From Pyxidicoccus sp. MSG2 (GTDB lineage Bacteria; Myxococcota; Myxococcia; Myxococcales; Myxococcaceae), in NCBI RefSeq assembly GCF_026626705.1, contig NZ_JAPNKC010000001.1, forward strand, positions 2,914,001 through 2,978,000: DNA of 64,000 nt. The letters are read 5' to 3'. The notes under the pieces were generated by a model, which saw only the letters and a program-made list of their open reading frames with translations, was not told where the DNA came from and searched no databases. This document shows positions 19,685 through 30,394 of this stretch, in pieces (the first letter of the stretch is position 1; every line of letters starts with the position of its first letter). The position numbers and the translations under genes are program-made.

Positions 19685-19869
19685 TCTCGCATAACTGACA
19701 CCTTCAAACACACCCGTCAACGGCTGATATCAACGCAGTCGCAGTCGACATTTATCACTGCCATTGGAATTATTTTCGAGCTCGCAAACTCCGCCAGGGA
19801 TTGAAGCCCGCCCGAGTCAACGCACCACTCACACCCCCTGGTTGAGGAAGTTCCAGGGTCACGCGGGCA

Positions 19870-20493
19870 TCATTTCTGCCGCTTCGAGCCGAGCACCGGA
19901 CGTCTGGGAAGGTGGCGCAGCCCCATCCAGACGAGGGACGAGATGTGCGCGGCAACCTCCTCGACGGGCGGCTTGCGTACGCCCGTCCACCACTGGCCGA
20001 CGAAGGTGACCATGCCAACCAGGGCGTGCGCATAGATGGGCGCCACCTTGGAGTCATAGCCCGCCCCCTTGAACGAGGTGAGGAAGACATGACTGACACG
20101 CTCGGCCACATCGTTGAGTAGCGACGACATCCCACCGCGAGCAGAAGTCACGGGTGTGTCGTGAGCGAGGACGGCGAAGCCATCCGGATGCTCCTTCACG
20201 TACATCAGGAATGCGGTGGCTCCCTGCTCGACGCGCTCGCGGGGGCTGCCCACCGCGATGGCCTCGGCGATGCGCCTGACCACGTACTCCATCTCGCGGT
20301 CCACGATGACGGCATAGAGGCCCTCCTTGCCGCCGAAATGCTCGTAGATGACGGGCTTGGAGACCTTCGCAACCTCGGCGATCTCCTCGACCGAGGTTCC
20401 CTCGTAGCCACGTCGAGCAAAGACGGAGCGCCCGACATCGATGAGCTGGGCTCGGCGGGCAGAGGCAGGGAGGCGTTGAGCGCGGCTGGCCAT
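19870..20493 (-). CDS. TetR/AcrR family transcriptional regulator
   Basis: A 207-residue repressor-type protein. The N-terminal HTH is RRAQLIDVGRSVFARRGYEGTSVEEIAEVAKVSKPVIYEHFGGKEGLYAVIV (about 13-64), the classic TetR helix-turn-helix. The C-terminal helical domain would bind an unknown ligand and form the dimer. It is transcribed away from the secreted hydrolase gene, and the 480-base region between them holds a palindrome and two related sites with a common CGTAGGT-type half site, the usual layout of autoregulation and control of a divergent target. Confidence 0.92.
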   Translation of the reverse strand: MASRAQRLPASARRAQLIDVGRSVFARRGYEGTSVEEIAEVAKVSKPVIYEHFGGKEGLYAVIVDREMEYVVRRIAEAIAVGSPRERVEQGATAFLMYVKEHPDGFAVLAHDTPVTSARGGMSSLLNDVAERVSHVFLTSFKGAGYDSKVAPIYAHALVGMVTFVGQWWTGVRKPPVEEVAAHISSLVWMGLRHLPRRPVLGSKRQK

Positions 20494-20591
20494 CGACGAA
20501 CACCCTAGTACACCCGTTCGACCCCGCGCCGCCTTTCACCCGTGCGTCTCTCGTGGCGGCCCTGATGAACAATCCGAGGGTCCTCTCCTCT

Positions 20592-20609
20592 ACCTACGGC
20601 GACGTAGGT
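20592..20609. promoter_or_regulatory. operator-like palindrome 1 (likely TetR site)
   Basis: Perfect inverted repeat ACCTACG-GCGA-CGTAGGT: 7-bp arms with a 4-bp spacer, 99 bases before the tetR start. The same half sites recur at 20712-20744, which makes a chance match unlikely. Confidence 0.7.
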
Positions 20610-20701
20610 CCATCCCCCATTCGTGCCGCCAGATTGCCTTCGCGTCCCACCTTCCCCGGGTGAACCACGGAGCCTAACGCGGCTTGTCACGGAATCCCGA
20701 T

Positions 20702-20730
20702 TTGACAATCAATCTACGGATTCGTAAGTT
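20702..20730 (+). promoter_or_regulatory. sigma-70-like promoter for the secreted hydrolase gene
   Basis: A perfect -35 TTGACA (20702-20707), a 17-base spacer and a poor -10 TAAGTT (20725-20730). Operator-like site 2 covers the spacer and the -10, so repressor binding would block polymerase. It would leave a leader of about 240 bases before the TTG start at 20974. Confidence 0.55.
20712..20729. promoter_or_regulatory. operator-like site 2 (likely TetR site over the promoter)
   Basis: ATCTACG-GATT-CGTAAGT has the same 7-4-7 geometry as site 1 and matches it at 12 of 14 arm positions. It lies over the spacer and -10 of the TTGACA promoter. Confidence 0.65.
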
Positions 20731-20744
20731 TCGGTACCGTAGGT
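20727..20744. promoter_or_regulatory. operator-like site 3 (half-conserved)
   Basis: AGTTTCG-GTAC-CGTAGGT: the right half is identical to site 1, the left half is weak. It overlaps site 2 by three bases, as in tandem TetR-dimer binding. Confidence 0.45.
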
Positions 20745-20960
20745 TGCAGGCGAGCTGGCGGCTCTCGATAGCGGGGAGCAGCCATCGTGACCGACGCAAC
20801 GTGGGGATGAGGGACGGGGACGCAACCAGCCGAGGCTCCGTTGCTGGAAGGCGTCAGCCATTTGCGATGCAGCGTCGAGCTCCCTCGGCGCAGGCCGTCG
20901 AGCTCCTGGCCCGGCAGCCTTGAATCCGTCTGTCAATGCAGTGCCTGGTCACCCCCACTG

Positions 20961-20969
20961 AAGGAGGAG
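20961..20969 (+). promoter_or_regulatory. strong ribosome binding site before a TTG start
   Basis: AAGGAGGAG lies four bases before TTG 20974 (six bases from the GGAGG core). This near-perfect anti-16S match decides for the unusual TTG start, immediately followed by a good signal peptide. Confidence 0.75.
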
Positions 20970-20973
20970 CACC

Positions 20974-22542
20974 TTGTCCTGGTTACGTGCAATCGCCGTG
21001 TCCGTGGTTCTATCGGTGTGCGTTGTCACCACTCCCGCGTCGGCGGCGTCGCAGCGAATCGTCGACATCCCCACGCGTGATGGAGTGGCGCTCAAGAGCT
21101 TCGTCTACACGCCGGATGCGCCGGGGCGGTATCCGGCCATCGTCTTCATCACCAGCTGGGCACTGCCCAACCTGGAGTACCTCGTGCAGGCGCAGCAGTT
21201 CGCCAATGCCGGGTACGTGGTGGTCTCGTACACCCCGCGAGGTTTCTACGCTTCGGGGGGCACCATCGACACGGCGGGCCCCAAGGACATCGGCGACCTG
21301 ACCGAGGTCATCAACTGGACGCTCGCCAATACGCCCACGGAGCCGACCCGCATCGGCGCGGCGGGCGTCTCCTATGGCGCGGGGATGGCGTTGATTGGCG
21401 CGGCCTTCGATTCGCGCATCCGCGCCGTGGCCGCGCTGAGCTGCTGGACGGACCTGACGTATTCGTTGTTCGCGAACCAGACGCGCCATCTGCAGAGCGC
21501 CGCGCTGCTGGGACTCGCCGCGGAGCTGACGGGGAAGCCGTCGCCGGAGCTGCAGCAGACGCTTTCGGACTTCTTCGCCAACCGGAACCTGCCCGGCGTC
21601 ATCGCCTATTCCCAGGTGCGCAGCGCCGCGACGTACCTGACGAGCATCAACGCGAACCGCCCGGCGATTCTCATGGCGAACGCCTATGGCGACAGCTTCT
21701 TCGGGCCGAACCAGTTGACGGACTTCTACACCCGCCTGTCGGGCCCGAAGCGGCTCGAGCTCCGCCCGGGTGACCACGCCATCCCCGAGCTGACCGGCAT
21801 CCTCGGCCTGCCCAATGACGCCTGGACGAGCATGCACCGCTGGTTCGACCAGTACCTGCGCGGCGTGGACACCGGCATCGCCTCGGAGAACCCGGTTCAG
21901 CTCCAGCTCCGAGGCCAGAGCACCTATGAGTCTTACCCGTCGTGGAGCGCCGTCTCGACGGGCACCGCGCGCTACAACCTGAGCGAGGTGCACTGGTGGA
22001 ACCGGGAGGGCGACCTCACGACGGGCGCGCAGTCGGGCTGGAGCGCGACGGTTCTCGCGGGCGATGACACCGTCGCCAACGGCGGCGTGGTGCTGCTGAC
22101 GAACGGCGCGGAGGCCATCACCGGTGAGCCGCCCACGGCGTGGATTCCCGCGGTGGACCGGGACAACGCGGGCGTCTGGCAGTCGGCCTCGCTGTCGAGC
22201 CCGCAGCGCGTGCGCGGGGCCGCGCACCTGCGAATGACCGTCACTCCGGGCAGCTCCGGGCAGACGACCATCATCGCGTACCTCTACGACACGGACTGGG
22301 CGGGGACGGGGAGCCTCGTCACGCACATCGCGCTGACGCTCCGGGACGCCGTGGCCGGCCAGGCCCGTGTCGTGGACGTGGACTTCCCGGCGACGGCCTA
22401 TGACGTCCCGAGCGGCCATCGCCTCTCGCTCGTCATCGACACCGTCGATCCGCTCTACGCGGACAAGGCGCCGCTGTTCTCCACGGTGAAGTTCTCCTCT
22501 TCGTCGAGCAGCCCGTCCTATCTGACGCTGCCCCTGAAGTGA
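20974..22542 (+). CDS. secreted alpha/beta hydrolase, CocE/NonD (S15) family
   Basis: A 522-residue exported protein starting at TTG. Signal peptide LRAIAVSVVLSVCVVTTPASA. Residues about 30-300 are an alpha/beta-hydrolase: IPTRDGVALKSFVYTPDAPGRYPAIVF, the YTPRGFYAS oxyanion-type loop, the nucleophile elbow GVSYGAG (Ser about 131) and RPGDHAIPEL with a likely catalytic His. From about 350 on is a jelly-roll like the C-terminal domain of X-Pro dipeptidyl peptidase/CocE (HLRMTVTPGSSGQTTIIAYLYD). It is probably an esterase or peptidase acting outside the cytoplasm; the substrate is unknown. It is likely under control of the divergent TetR protein. Confidence 0.85.
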   Translation: MSWLRAIAVSVVLSVCVVTTPASAASQRIVDIPTRDGVALKSFVYTPDAPGRYPAIVFITSWALPNLEYLVQAQQFANAGYVVVSYTPRGFYASGGTIDTAGPKDIGDLTEVINWTLANTPTEPTRIGAAGVSYGAGMALIGAAFDSRIRAVAALSCWTDLTYSLFANQTRHLQSAALLGLAAELTGKPSPELQQTLSDFFANRNLPGVIAYSQVRSAATYLTSINANRPAILMANAYGDSFFGPNQLTDFYTRLSGPKRLELRPGDHAIPELTGILGLPNDAWTSMHRWFDQYLRGVDTGIASENPVQLQLRGQSTYESYPSWSAVSTGTARYNLSEVHWWNREGDLTTGAQSGWSATVLAGDDTVANGGVVLLTNGAEAITGEPPTAWIPAVDRDNAGVWQSASLSSPQRVRGAAHLRMTVTPGSSGQTTIIAYLYDTDWAGTGSLVTHIALTLRDAVAGQARVVDVDFPATAYDVPSGHRLSLVIDTVDPLYADKAPLFSTVKFSSSSSSPSYLTLPLK

Positions 22543-22586
22543 GCCGGGGCGCGCTGTAGGAGCGCCTGGACATCCCTTCATTCGAG

Positions 22587-22634
22587 ATTCCTCCTCGGAG
22601 CGGCCGAAGCGGTCGGCCTGCTCCGAGGGGGAAT
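22587..22634. terminator. bidirectional hairpin between convergent genes
   Basis: Arms of 15 bases (22587-22601 and 22620-22634) pair with one mismatch around an inner GGCCGA/TCGGCC stem. It fills the gap between the convergent hydrolase and M24 genes and could stop transcription from either side. Confidence 0.65.
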
Positions 22635-23851
22635 CAGACGCCAGCCAGCCTGCGAATGACCGAGGCCCGCACGCGCTGCTGGAGGCTCGGCCTGCCGAAG
22701 GTGAGGCTGCGGATGTCCGTCGGCACGCGGCCCGTCAGCACGCGGTACCCGCCATCGGTGACGAGCACGGTGTCCGAGTGCCGATACCCACCGACGCCCG
22801 GCACGTAGAGGCCGGGCTCGATGGAGATGAGCATGTTCCGCTCCAGCCGGTGCTCACTGCCCACGGCCACCCACGGCGGCTCATGGTTGCCCAGGCCGAA
22901 GCCATGCCCCGTACGGTGCAGCCGCCGCGCCGGGTCGCCGAAGCCCTCGCGCGTGAGGAAGTCATTCACCGCCGCGTCGACGTCCGCCGCGAGCACGCCT
23001 GGACGCACCTTCTCGAACGCAATCCGCCGCGCCTCCAGCATCAGCGCGAAGAGACGTCCCTGCTCCGCCGTGGGCCGCGTGGTGAAGAAGGTCCGCTCGC
23101 ACTCGGCCGCGTAGCCGTTGACGCGTGTGAGTACCAGCGCGACGTGCGGCCCACCCTCGAGCTTCATCGTCGCGCCGGGCACGGAGTGCGGCTCGCTGCT
23201 CAGCGGCGCGGGCCACGGCGCCGCGAGCACGTCGGTGGCGAGCGCGTCGAAGTGCGCCTCCTCCTGGATGATCTTCCGCCGCAGCGAGGTCGTCGTCATG
23301 TAGCCCTCGATGACGGTCGCCCCCTGGTACGCCGAGCGGAGAATCTGCTCCACGCCCCACATCGCGTAGTACGCGGCGCGCTCAATCCGGGCCACCTCGA
23401 AGTCGGACTTCACCATTCGCAGGGGCTCGAGCAGCTCCAGCGAGTGCCCGCCCGAGGCCACCAGCACCGCCGCCCGCTCGTGCGGAGTGCTCGGCTCGAA
23501 GGCGAAGCCGGGCCGGAGCAGCGCCAGGAGCGCGTCCTTCCACCCCTGCCCCGCCGGCGCGGGGAACTCCGCGTACGCGAGGACCTCCTGCTGAGAGCCC
23601 GGCCCCCAGCCCTTGCGCAGGTGCTCCTGCTCCAGCCGTGGCACCACCAGGAAACGCCTCGCCCGGGCCACGTCGACGACGAGGAAGAATGGCCGCTCCA
23701 GCGGCTCGGCCGTCGCGCCGGTGAGATAGAAGATGCTCTCGGTCGAGGTGAGCACCAGCTGCTCGAGACTCCGCGTCTCCAGCTCGGCGACGAGCCGGTC
23801 ATGCCGCCGCTGGAACTCCGCGCTTTCGGCCGCCGAGTAGACACGCTCCAC
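22634..23851 (-). CDS. M24 (pita-bread fold) aminopeptidase P/creatinase family protein with altered metal ligands
   Basis: A 405-residue protein starting at GTG, preceded by GGGAGG. It has an N-terminal creatinase-type domain (about 1-150) and a C-terminal pita-bread domain. HRTGHGFGLGNHEPP keeps the His and ISIEPGLYV one Glu of the family. In E. coli PepP the two Asp of the first metal segment lie in DAGCEYKGYAGD; here the segment is LVLTRVNGYAAE, so the first Asp is missing and the second is Glu. The last Glu (RIED) is Ser in YRHSD. It may therefore be a metal-independent creatinase-like hydrolase or an inactive relative rather than a true Xaa-Pro peptidase. Confidence 0.8.
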   Translation of the reverse strand: MERVYSAAESAEFQRRHDRLVAELETRSLEQLVLTSTESIFYLTGATAEPLERPFFLVVDVARARRFLVVPRLEQEHLRKGWGPGSQQEVLAYAEFPAPAGQGWKDALLALLRPGFAFEPSTPHERAAVLVASGGHSLELLEPLRMVKSDFEVARIERAAYYAMWGVEQILRSAYQGATVIEGYMTTTSLRRKIIQEEAHFDALATDVLAAPWPAPLSSEPHSVPGATMKLEGGPHVALVLTRVNGYAAECERTFFTTRPTAEQGRLFALMLEARRIAFEKVRPGVLAADVDAAVNDFLTREGFGDPARRLHRTGHGFGLGNHEPPWVAVGSEHRLERNMLISIEPGLYVPGVGGYRHSDTVLVTDGGYRVLTGRVPTDIRSLTFGRPSLQQRVRASVIRRLAGV

Positions 23852-23997
23852 GGTTCATCCTCCCGGTGTGCAAACCCTTCGGACGGTACTTGAACAAGCC
23901 CCTCCGTGCCCCGCGCGATATGCACCCGCGCCAGCCACGTTCTCTGGGATGCGCCGCGTACGAAGGTTCCCCCACCCGTGGCGCGGACGGAGCGCAT

Positions 23998-24576
23998 ATG
24001 ACGACGAAGCACGGGCTCGTGGCGCTGGTCGGCGCGCTGCTCATCACCGGTTGCGCTGGCAGCCCGCGCAAGACGCTGCTGGAGCGCACCGGCAGCCTGG
24101 TGGTCTACGACCTGCCCGCGCAGCAGGTGATGGCCGCCGCGGAGGCGGAGCTGGGCGCGCGCGGCTACGCCCTGCTGCCCAGCACGGACCCGCTGTTCCT
24201 CCAGACGCCGTGGAAGATCTCCGGCAACTTCGACGTCTGGTCCGCCTGGTCCCGCCGCTACGTCGAGGGCCACAAGCTCCCCGACGGCCGCTTCGTCGTG
24301 CGCGCCTACGAGATGGCCGCCAACACGCCCGCGCGCACGCAGCTGCTCCCAGGCTTCTCCGCCACGGTCCACGTGGCACCCGAAGAGCAGCCCAACACCA
24401 CGCCCACCGTCCTCCTCGCCACCGACCCCGTCATGGGCCGCTCCGCGCGGCCCGTCATCCGCAGGGACCTGGCCTTCGAATGGGCCATCATGGAGCGCCT
24501 CAACCCTGAGTTCGCCGGGCGCGTCAAGGAGCAGGTCGACTATTACCTCGCCCAGAACACCCCCAGCACACGGTGA
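23998..24576 (+). CDS. small lipoprotein of unknown function
   Basis: A 192-residue protein. A signal sequence with lipobox (LVGALLITGC, Cys about 18) marks it as membrane-anchored. The start ATG 23998 has GGAG six bases upstream. The body has LVVYDLPAQQVMAAAEAELGARGYALL, which resembles small outer-membrane-associated lipoproteins with a pairwise alpha/beta fold, but I do not recognise the family. The next gene, also a lipoprotein, starts 96 bases on. Confidence 0.7.
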   Translation: MTTKHGLVALVGALLITGCAGSPRKTLLERTGSLVVYDLPAQQVMAAAEAELGARGYALLPSTDPLFLQTPWKISGNFDVWSAWSRRYVEGHKLPDGRFVVRAYEMAANTPARTQLLPGFSATVHVAPEEQPNTTPTVLLATDPVMGRSARPVIRRDLAFEWAIMERLNPEFAGRVKEQVDYYLAQNTPSTR

Positions 24577-24672
24577 CGCGGCAGGACAGACGGTGACGCG
24601 TCCGGGTGACGTACTTGAAATGTCCTCACCGGCTCCGATATCCCGAGAGGTACTCCCGAGGAGCGTCCCCGC

Positions 24673-25692
24673 GTGAAGCGAAGCCTGTCTGGCCTGGTCG
24701 TCGCCCTGTCCCTGTTCGCCTGCAAGGAAGAACCCCGAGGAGCATTGGAGCCCATTCCCCGCCCGCCGGGGATGAAGGACACGCCCCCGCCGGCCGAGGC
24801 GAAGGCCCCGGCCGCGCCCGCGCGCCCCGCCGTGGACCCCACCAAGGCGACGCTGCGTTGGAAGCTCGCCGCGGGCGCCCCCGTCGCCTACCGCCTCACG
24901 CTGGAGCGCACCGGCCGCGCCCCAGAGGCCGCCGAACCCGAGGCGGACGAGAAGCCCACGAAGGGCCGCAAGGGCCGTGGCAAGGAGAAGGAGGAGGCCC
25001 CGGCCGCCGCCTCCGCTCCGGCGCCCGCCGCCTTCCCCAGCGCGCTCACCTTCGTCCTCGAGCACACCGACTCGGGGGACGCCCGCCTGCGCGTCATCCC
25101 CGACGGAAAGGGCGTCACTCCGGATGAGGGCACCCTCAGCGAGCGCGGCTTCGTGCTGGACGGCCTGCAGGGCGTGACGCGCAACACGGCCACGCTGGTG
25201 CTGGAGCTGCCCAGGGACCCTGTCGCCCCCAACGACACCTGGTCGCTGGCCACCGAGTTGGTGTCCCCGGACGCGCTCGGCGCGTATTTCCAGGGGCCCA
25301 TCCCCGAGCGGCGCAACCGCGTGAAGCTCACCGGGCTGGCCCCCGCCGACGGCGGCGAGCAGGTGGCCACGGTGGAGTACGACCTCTACGAGTCGCGCAC
25401 CGGCAAGGTCCGCACGCTGCGCAAGGCGGCCGTCGTGCCCGCGCGCGAAGGCACCGAGAAGCTGCAGGCCGAAGGCGCGTCCGAGTCCGACGTCAGCGCC
25501 GAGGTGAAGATTACCGGCCGCGGCGAGTTCCTCGTGAAGGCCGGCCGCTGGCGCTCGTGGGAGGGCAGCCTCTCCGCCGTCACCAAGGGCCCCTTCCCGT
25601 CCGCGGCCCTCCAGGTGCCACCGGGCAACTTCACGCTGCGCCTCACCGCGCTCGAGTCGGCTCCGCAGCCCACGGCGCAGCCGCAGCAGTAG
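24673..25692 (+). CDS. lipoprotein with charged linker, unknown function
   Basis: A 339-residue protein starting at GTG with GAGGAG upstream. Signal and lipobox VVALSLFAC (Cys about 17). A Pro/Ala-rich linker follows, and a Lys/Glu-rich insert (KPTKGRKGRGKEKEEAPAAA) near residue 100. The rest is beta-rich (TFVLEHTDSGDARLRVIPDG; FVLDGLQGVTRNTATLVLELPRD; PGNFTLRLTALES). No enzyme motif is seen. Its 3' end overlaps the 3' end of the opposed hemH gene by 50 bases. Confidence 0.7.
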   Translation: MKRSLSGLVVALSLFACKEEPRGALEPIPRPPGMKDTPPPAEAKAPAAPARPAVDPTKATLRWKLAAGAPVAYRLTLERTGRAPEAAEPEADEKPTKGRKGRGKEKEEAPAAASAPAPAAFPSALTFVLEHTDSGDARLRVIPDGKGVTPDEGTLSERGFVLDGLQGVTRNTATLVLELPRDPVAPNDTWSLATELVSPDALGAYFQGPIPERRNRVKLTGLAPADGGEQVATVEYDLYESRTGKVRTLRKAAVVPAREGTEKLQAEGASESDVSAEVKITGRGEFLVKAGRWRSWEGSLSAVTKGPFPSAALQVPPGNFTLRLTALESAPQPTAQPQQ

Positions 25693-26737
25693 GCGCCCCG
25701 TCCGACTCGCGCACCATCCGCACCACCGCGTCCACCCACGTCGGGTGGGCGTTGAGCGAGGGGACGAGCCGCAAGGCCTCGCCCCCCGCTTCCACGAACT
25801 GCTCGCGGGCGCGGATGCCAATCTCCTCCAGCGTCTCCAGGCAGTCCGCGACGAAGGCCGGGCACATCACCGCCAGCCGCTTCACGCCCCGCTGCGCGAG
25901 CTCCGGCAGCACCAGGTCCGTGTAGGGCTTCACCCAGGGCGTGCGCCCCAGCCGAGACTGGAAGGACACGCTCCAGCCCTGCCCCCGCGGGCCCAGCCCC
26001 AGCCGCTCCGCCAGCCCGCGCGCCGTCGCGAAGCACTGCGCGCGGTAGCAGTGGCGGTTGGCGTCCGTCAGCGCATCACAGCACCCCTCGGACGTCAGGC
26101 AGTGCTTCCCCGTCGCATCGGTCTTCTTCACGTGCCGCTCCGGCACGCCGTGGAAGCTGAAGAGGACGTGGTCCGCGCGCATGTCTGAGATGACGGGCCG
26201 CGCGACGGCGGTGAAGGCGTCCAGGAAGCCCGGGTGCTCGTAGAAGGCCGGCACGGCGCGGACGTTGGGCACGTCCCAGGACTGCGCCATGACCTCGTAG
26301 ATGCGCGCCAGCGAGGACGCCGAGGAGGACGCGGCCTCATGCGGGTACAGCGGCAGCACGGTGAAGTCCGACACGCCGCGCGCGCGCAGCGCCGCCACCG
26401 CGTCCGGAATGGACGGATTGCCGTAGCGCATGGCAAGCGCCACCTCGTACTCGTCCTTCAGCCGCTCGGACACCGCGGTCGTCAAATCCCGGCTGAACAC
26501 CAGCAGCGGCGAGCCCTGCTCCGTCCACACCTTCCGGTACGCCTCCGCGCTCTTCGCCGGGCGCACCGGGAGGATGATGAGGTTGAGCAACAGCCAGCGG
26601 CCCACCGGGTGTATGTCCACCACGCGCGGGTCGCTGAGGAACTCGCGCAGGTAGCGGCGCACCGGCCCCGTCTCCGGCGCGTCCGGCGTGCCCAGGTTGA
26701 CGAGCAGCAGTCCCCGCTTCGCGCCCGGCGTGGCCAT
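25643..26737 (-). CDS. hemH: ferrochelatase with internal cysteine cluster
   Basis: A 364-residue enzyme inserting Fe2+ into a porphyrin in the last step of haem synthesis. LLLVNLGTPDAPE opens it, FSFHGVPERHVKK carries the catalytic His (about 196), and CPAFVADCLETLEEI the conserved Glu. Five Cys at about 213, 219, 220, 230 and 235 (KHCLTSEGCCDALTDANRHC then YRAQC) form an internal cluster; an internal four-Cys [2Fe-2S] site is known for ferrochelatases of this bacterial group. Start ATG 26737 overlaps the apaG stop by one base. The C-terminal Ala/Pro tail overlaps the opposed lipoprotein gene. Confidence 0.92.
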   Translation of the reverse strand: MATPGAKRGLLLVNLGTPDAPETGPVRRYLREFLSDPRVVDIHPVGRWLLLNLIILPVRPAKSAEAYRKVWTEQGSPLLVFSRDLTTAVSERLKDEYEVALAMRYGNPSIPDAVAALRARGVSDFTVLPLYPHEAASSSASSLARIYEVMAQSWDVPNVRAVPAFYEHPGFLDAFTAVARPVISDMRADHVLFSFHGVPERHVKKTDATGKHCLTSEGCCDALTDANRHCYRAQCFATARGLAERLGLGPRGQGWSVSFQSRLGRTPWVKPYTDLVLPELAQRGVKRLAVMCPAFVADCLETLEEIGIRAREQFVEAGGEALRLVPSLNAHPTWVDAVVRMVRESDGAPTAAAAPWAAEPTRAR

Positions 26738-27123
26738 CAGTGCAGGGAGTTGGGCAGCGTGAGGGCGAACTCGGCGATGCGGGCCTCGAAGCGGGAGCCG
26801 TCCGGCCGCACCATGTCGTAGGTGCCGCGCATGGTGCCGAAGGGCGTGCGCAGCATCGCCCAGCTCGTATACTCGAAGCGCTCGCCGGGCTCCAGGCTGG
26901 GCTGGCGGCCCACCACGCCCTCGCCCTTCACCTCCTCCACCTTCCCGGTGGCATCGGTGATGAACCAGTGGCGTGACTTGAGCTGCGCGGGCGCGCTGCC
27001 CTCGTTGGCGATCTCCACCGTGTACATGAAGGCGAACTGCCCGGACTCCGGAGCGCTGCGCTCCGGCCAGAAAGCGGGCTTCACGGTGACGCGGATACCG
27101 TCGGTGGTGGCGCTGGAAGACAT
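26737..27123 (-). CDS. apaG: ApaG/DUF525 domain protein
   Basis: A 128-residue fibronectin-III-like protein. VTVKPAFWPERS, FMYTVEIANEGSAPAQLKSRHWFITDATGKVEEVKGEGVVGRQPSLEPGE and FEYTSWAMLRTPFGTMRGTYDM are the ApaG hallmarks. The family binds pyrophosphate-type ligands; its cellular role is unsettled. ATG 27123 is chosen at the conserved start; the frame is open to 27267. It is translationally linked to hemH. Confidence 0.9.
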   Translation of the reverse strand: MSSSATTDGIRVTVKPAFWPERSAPESGQFAFMYTVEIANEGSAPAQLKSRHWFITDATGKVEEVKGEGVVGRQPSLEPGERFEYTSWAMLRTPFGTMRGTYDMVRPDGSRFEARIAEFALTLPNSLH

Positions 27124-27187
27124 GCCCCACATTTGGCGCCAACCCCCTCCGGTTGCAAGCAAAACGCGGGGTTGGGTGAGCGTCCGC

Positions 27188-28126
27188 TCAGGGCTTCCCA
27201 GGCTCTTCCTCGGCTGCCTTGGGCCAGATGAGCGAGGCGACAATCGCCGCCAGCAGGATGCCGCCAATCACGCCCAGCGACAGGCCGATGGGGATGTGGA
27301 TGTCGAAGTACGTAATCAGCATCTTCACGCCGACGAAGGCGAGAATCGCGCTCAGGCCCAGCTTCAGCAGGTGGAACTTGTCCATCAGGCTGGCCACCAC
27401 GAAGAACAGCGAGCGCAGGCCCAGAATCGCGCACACGTTGGACGTGTAGATGATGAAGGCGTTCTGGCTGATGCCCAGCACCGCGGGGATGGAGTCCAGG
27501 GCGAAGAGCAGGTCCGTGGCCTCCACCACCAGCAGGACGATGAACAGCGGCGTCACCTTGCGCCGCCCGTCCTCGGTGAGGAAGAAGCGGCTGCCCTCAC
27601 CCTGGCGCGACACCGGCAGCACGCGGCGGGCGAACTTGACGATGCCCTTCTGCTCCGGGTCCATCTCCTCGTCCCCGGAGAAGAGCATCTTCACCGCGGT
27701 GTAGACGAGGAACGCGCCGAAGACGTAGATGAGCCAGTGGAAGCGCAGCACCAGCGCCGCGCCGGCGATGATGAGCACCGCGCGCATGATGAACGCGCCG
27801 ATGATGCCCCAGAAGAGCACCCGGTGCTGGTGCTCCGGCGCCACCCGGAAGTAGCTGAACACCAGCAGGAAGACGAAGAGGTTGTCGACGGAGAGCGCGT
27901 ACTCCACCACGTACGCCGTCAGCCACTGGAGCCCTTCCGTGGGGCCGAACCAGCGCCAGATGAAGGCGCAGAAGGCGAGGCTGATGGTGATCCACACCAT
28001 CGTCCAGATGCCCGCCTCCTTGGGCGTCACCACATGTTCCTTGCGGTGGAACAAGCCGAGGTCCATCGCGAGCATCGCGAGGACGAAGACGTTGAAACCC
28101 ACCCAGAGCGCGACTTGCGTGTTCAC
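27188..28126 (-). CDS. TerC/Alx family integral membrane protein
   Basis: A 312-residue protein with about nine membrane segments. GTG 28126 (VNTQVALWVGFNVFVLAMLAMDLGLFHRK) matches the usual family start; a GTG at 28162 would add 12 residues. Conserved acidic membrane motifs are ALSVDNLFVF and ATDLLFALDSIPAV. TerC/Alx proteins are linked to Mn2+ export and tellurite or alkaline-pH phenotypes, so metal export is the likely role. Alx is controlled by a riboswitch in E. coli, but I saw no obvious yybP-ykoY structure here. Confidence 0.88.
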   Translation of the reverse strand: MNTQVALWVGFNVFVLAMLAMDLGLFHRKEHVVTPKEAGIWTMVWITISLAFCAFIWRWFGPTEGLQWLTAYVVEYALSVDNLFVFLLVFSYFRVAPEHQHRVLFWGIIGAFIMRAVLIIAGAALVLRFHWLIYVFGAFLVYTAVKMLFSGDEEMDPEQKGIVKFARRVLPVSRQGEGSRFFLTEDGRRKVTPLFIVLLVVEATDLLFALDSIPAVLGISQNAFIIYTSNVCAILGLRSLFFVVASLMDKFHLLKLGLSAILAFVGVKMLITYFDIHIPIGLSLGVIGGILLAAIVASLIWPKAAEEEPGKP

Positions 28127-28249
28127 GTGAGAGTCCTGGTGCAGTATCCAGCCGGGGCGCACCCTATCGGCGGCACGTCCGGGCGTCGACCCTTCCCTTG
28201 AGAAAGGGCCCTCGTCGAACCGACCCGCCCCACCCGTCCCGCAAGTGAG

Positions 28250-30390
<2,141 letters not shown>

Positions 30391-30394
<4 letters not shown>

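Larger units (their letters stand above)
20494..20973. other. divergent regulatory region tetR / secreted hydrolase
   Basis: 480 bases with no supported gene. It holds the three operator-like sites, the TTGACA promoter and the ribosome site at 20961-20969. The stretch from about 20745 to 20960 would be an untranslated leader in which I see no clear structure. Confidence 0.6.

Noticed and set aside
28127..28249. yybP-ykoY (manganese) riboswitch upstream of the TerC gene
   Set aside because: Upstream bases show no paired element of that class; the region is short and mostly the gap to glgX.
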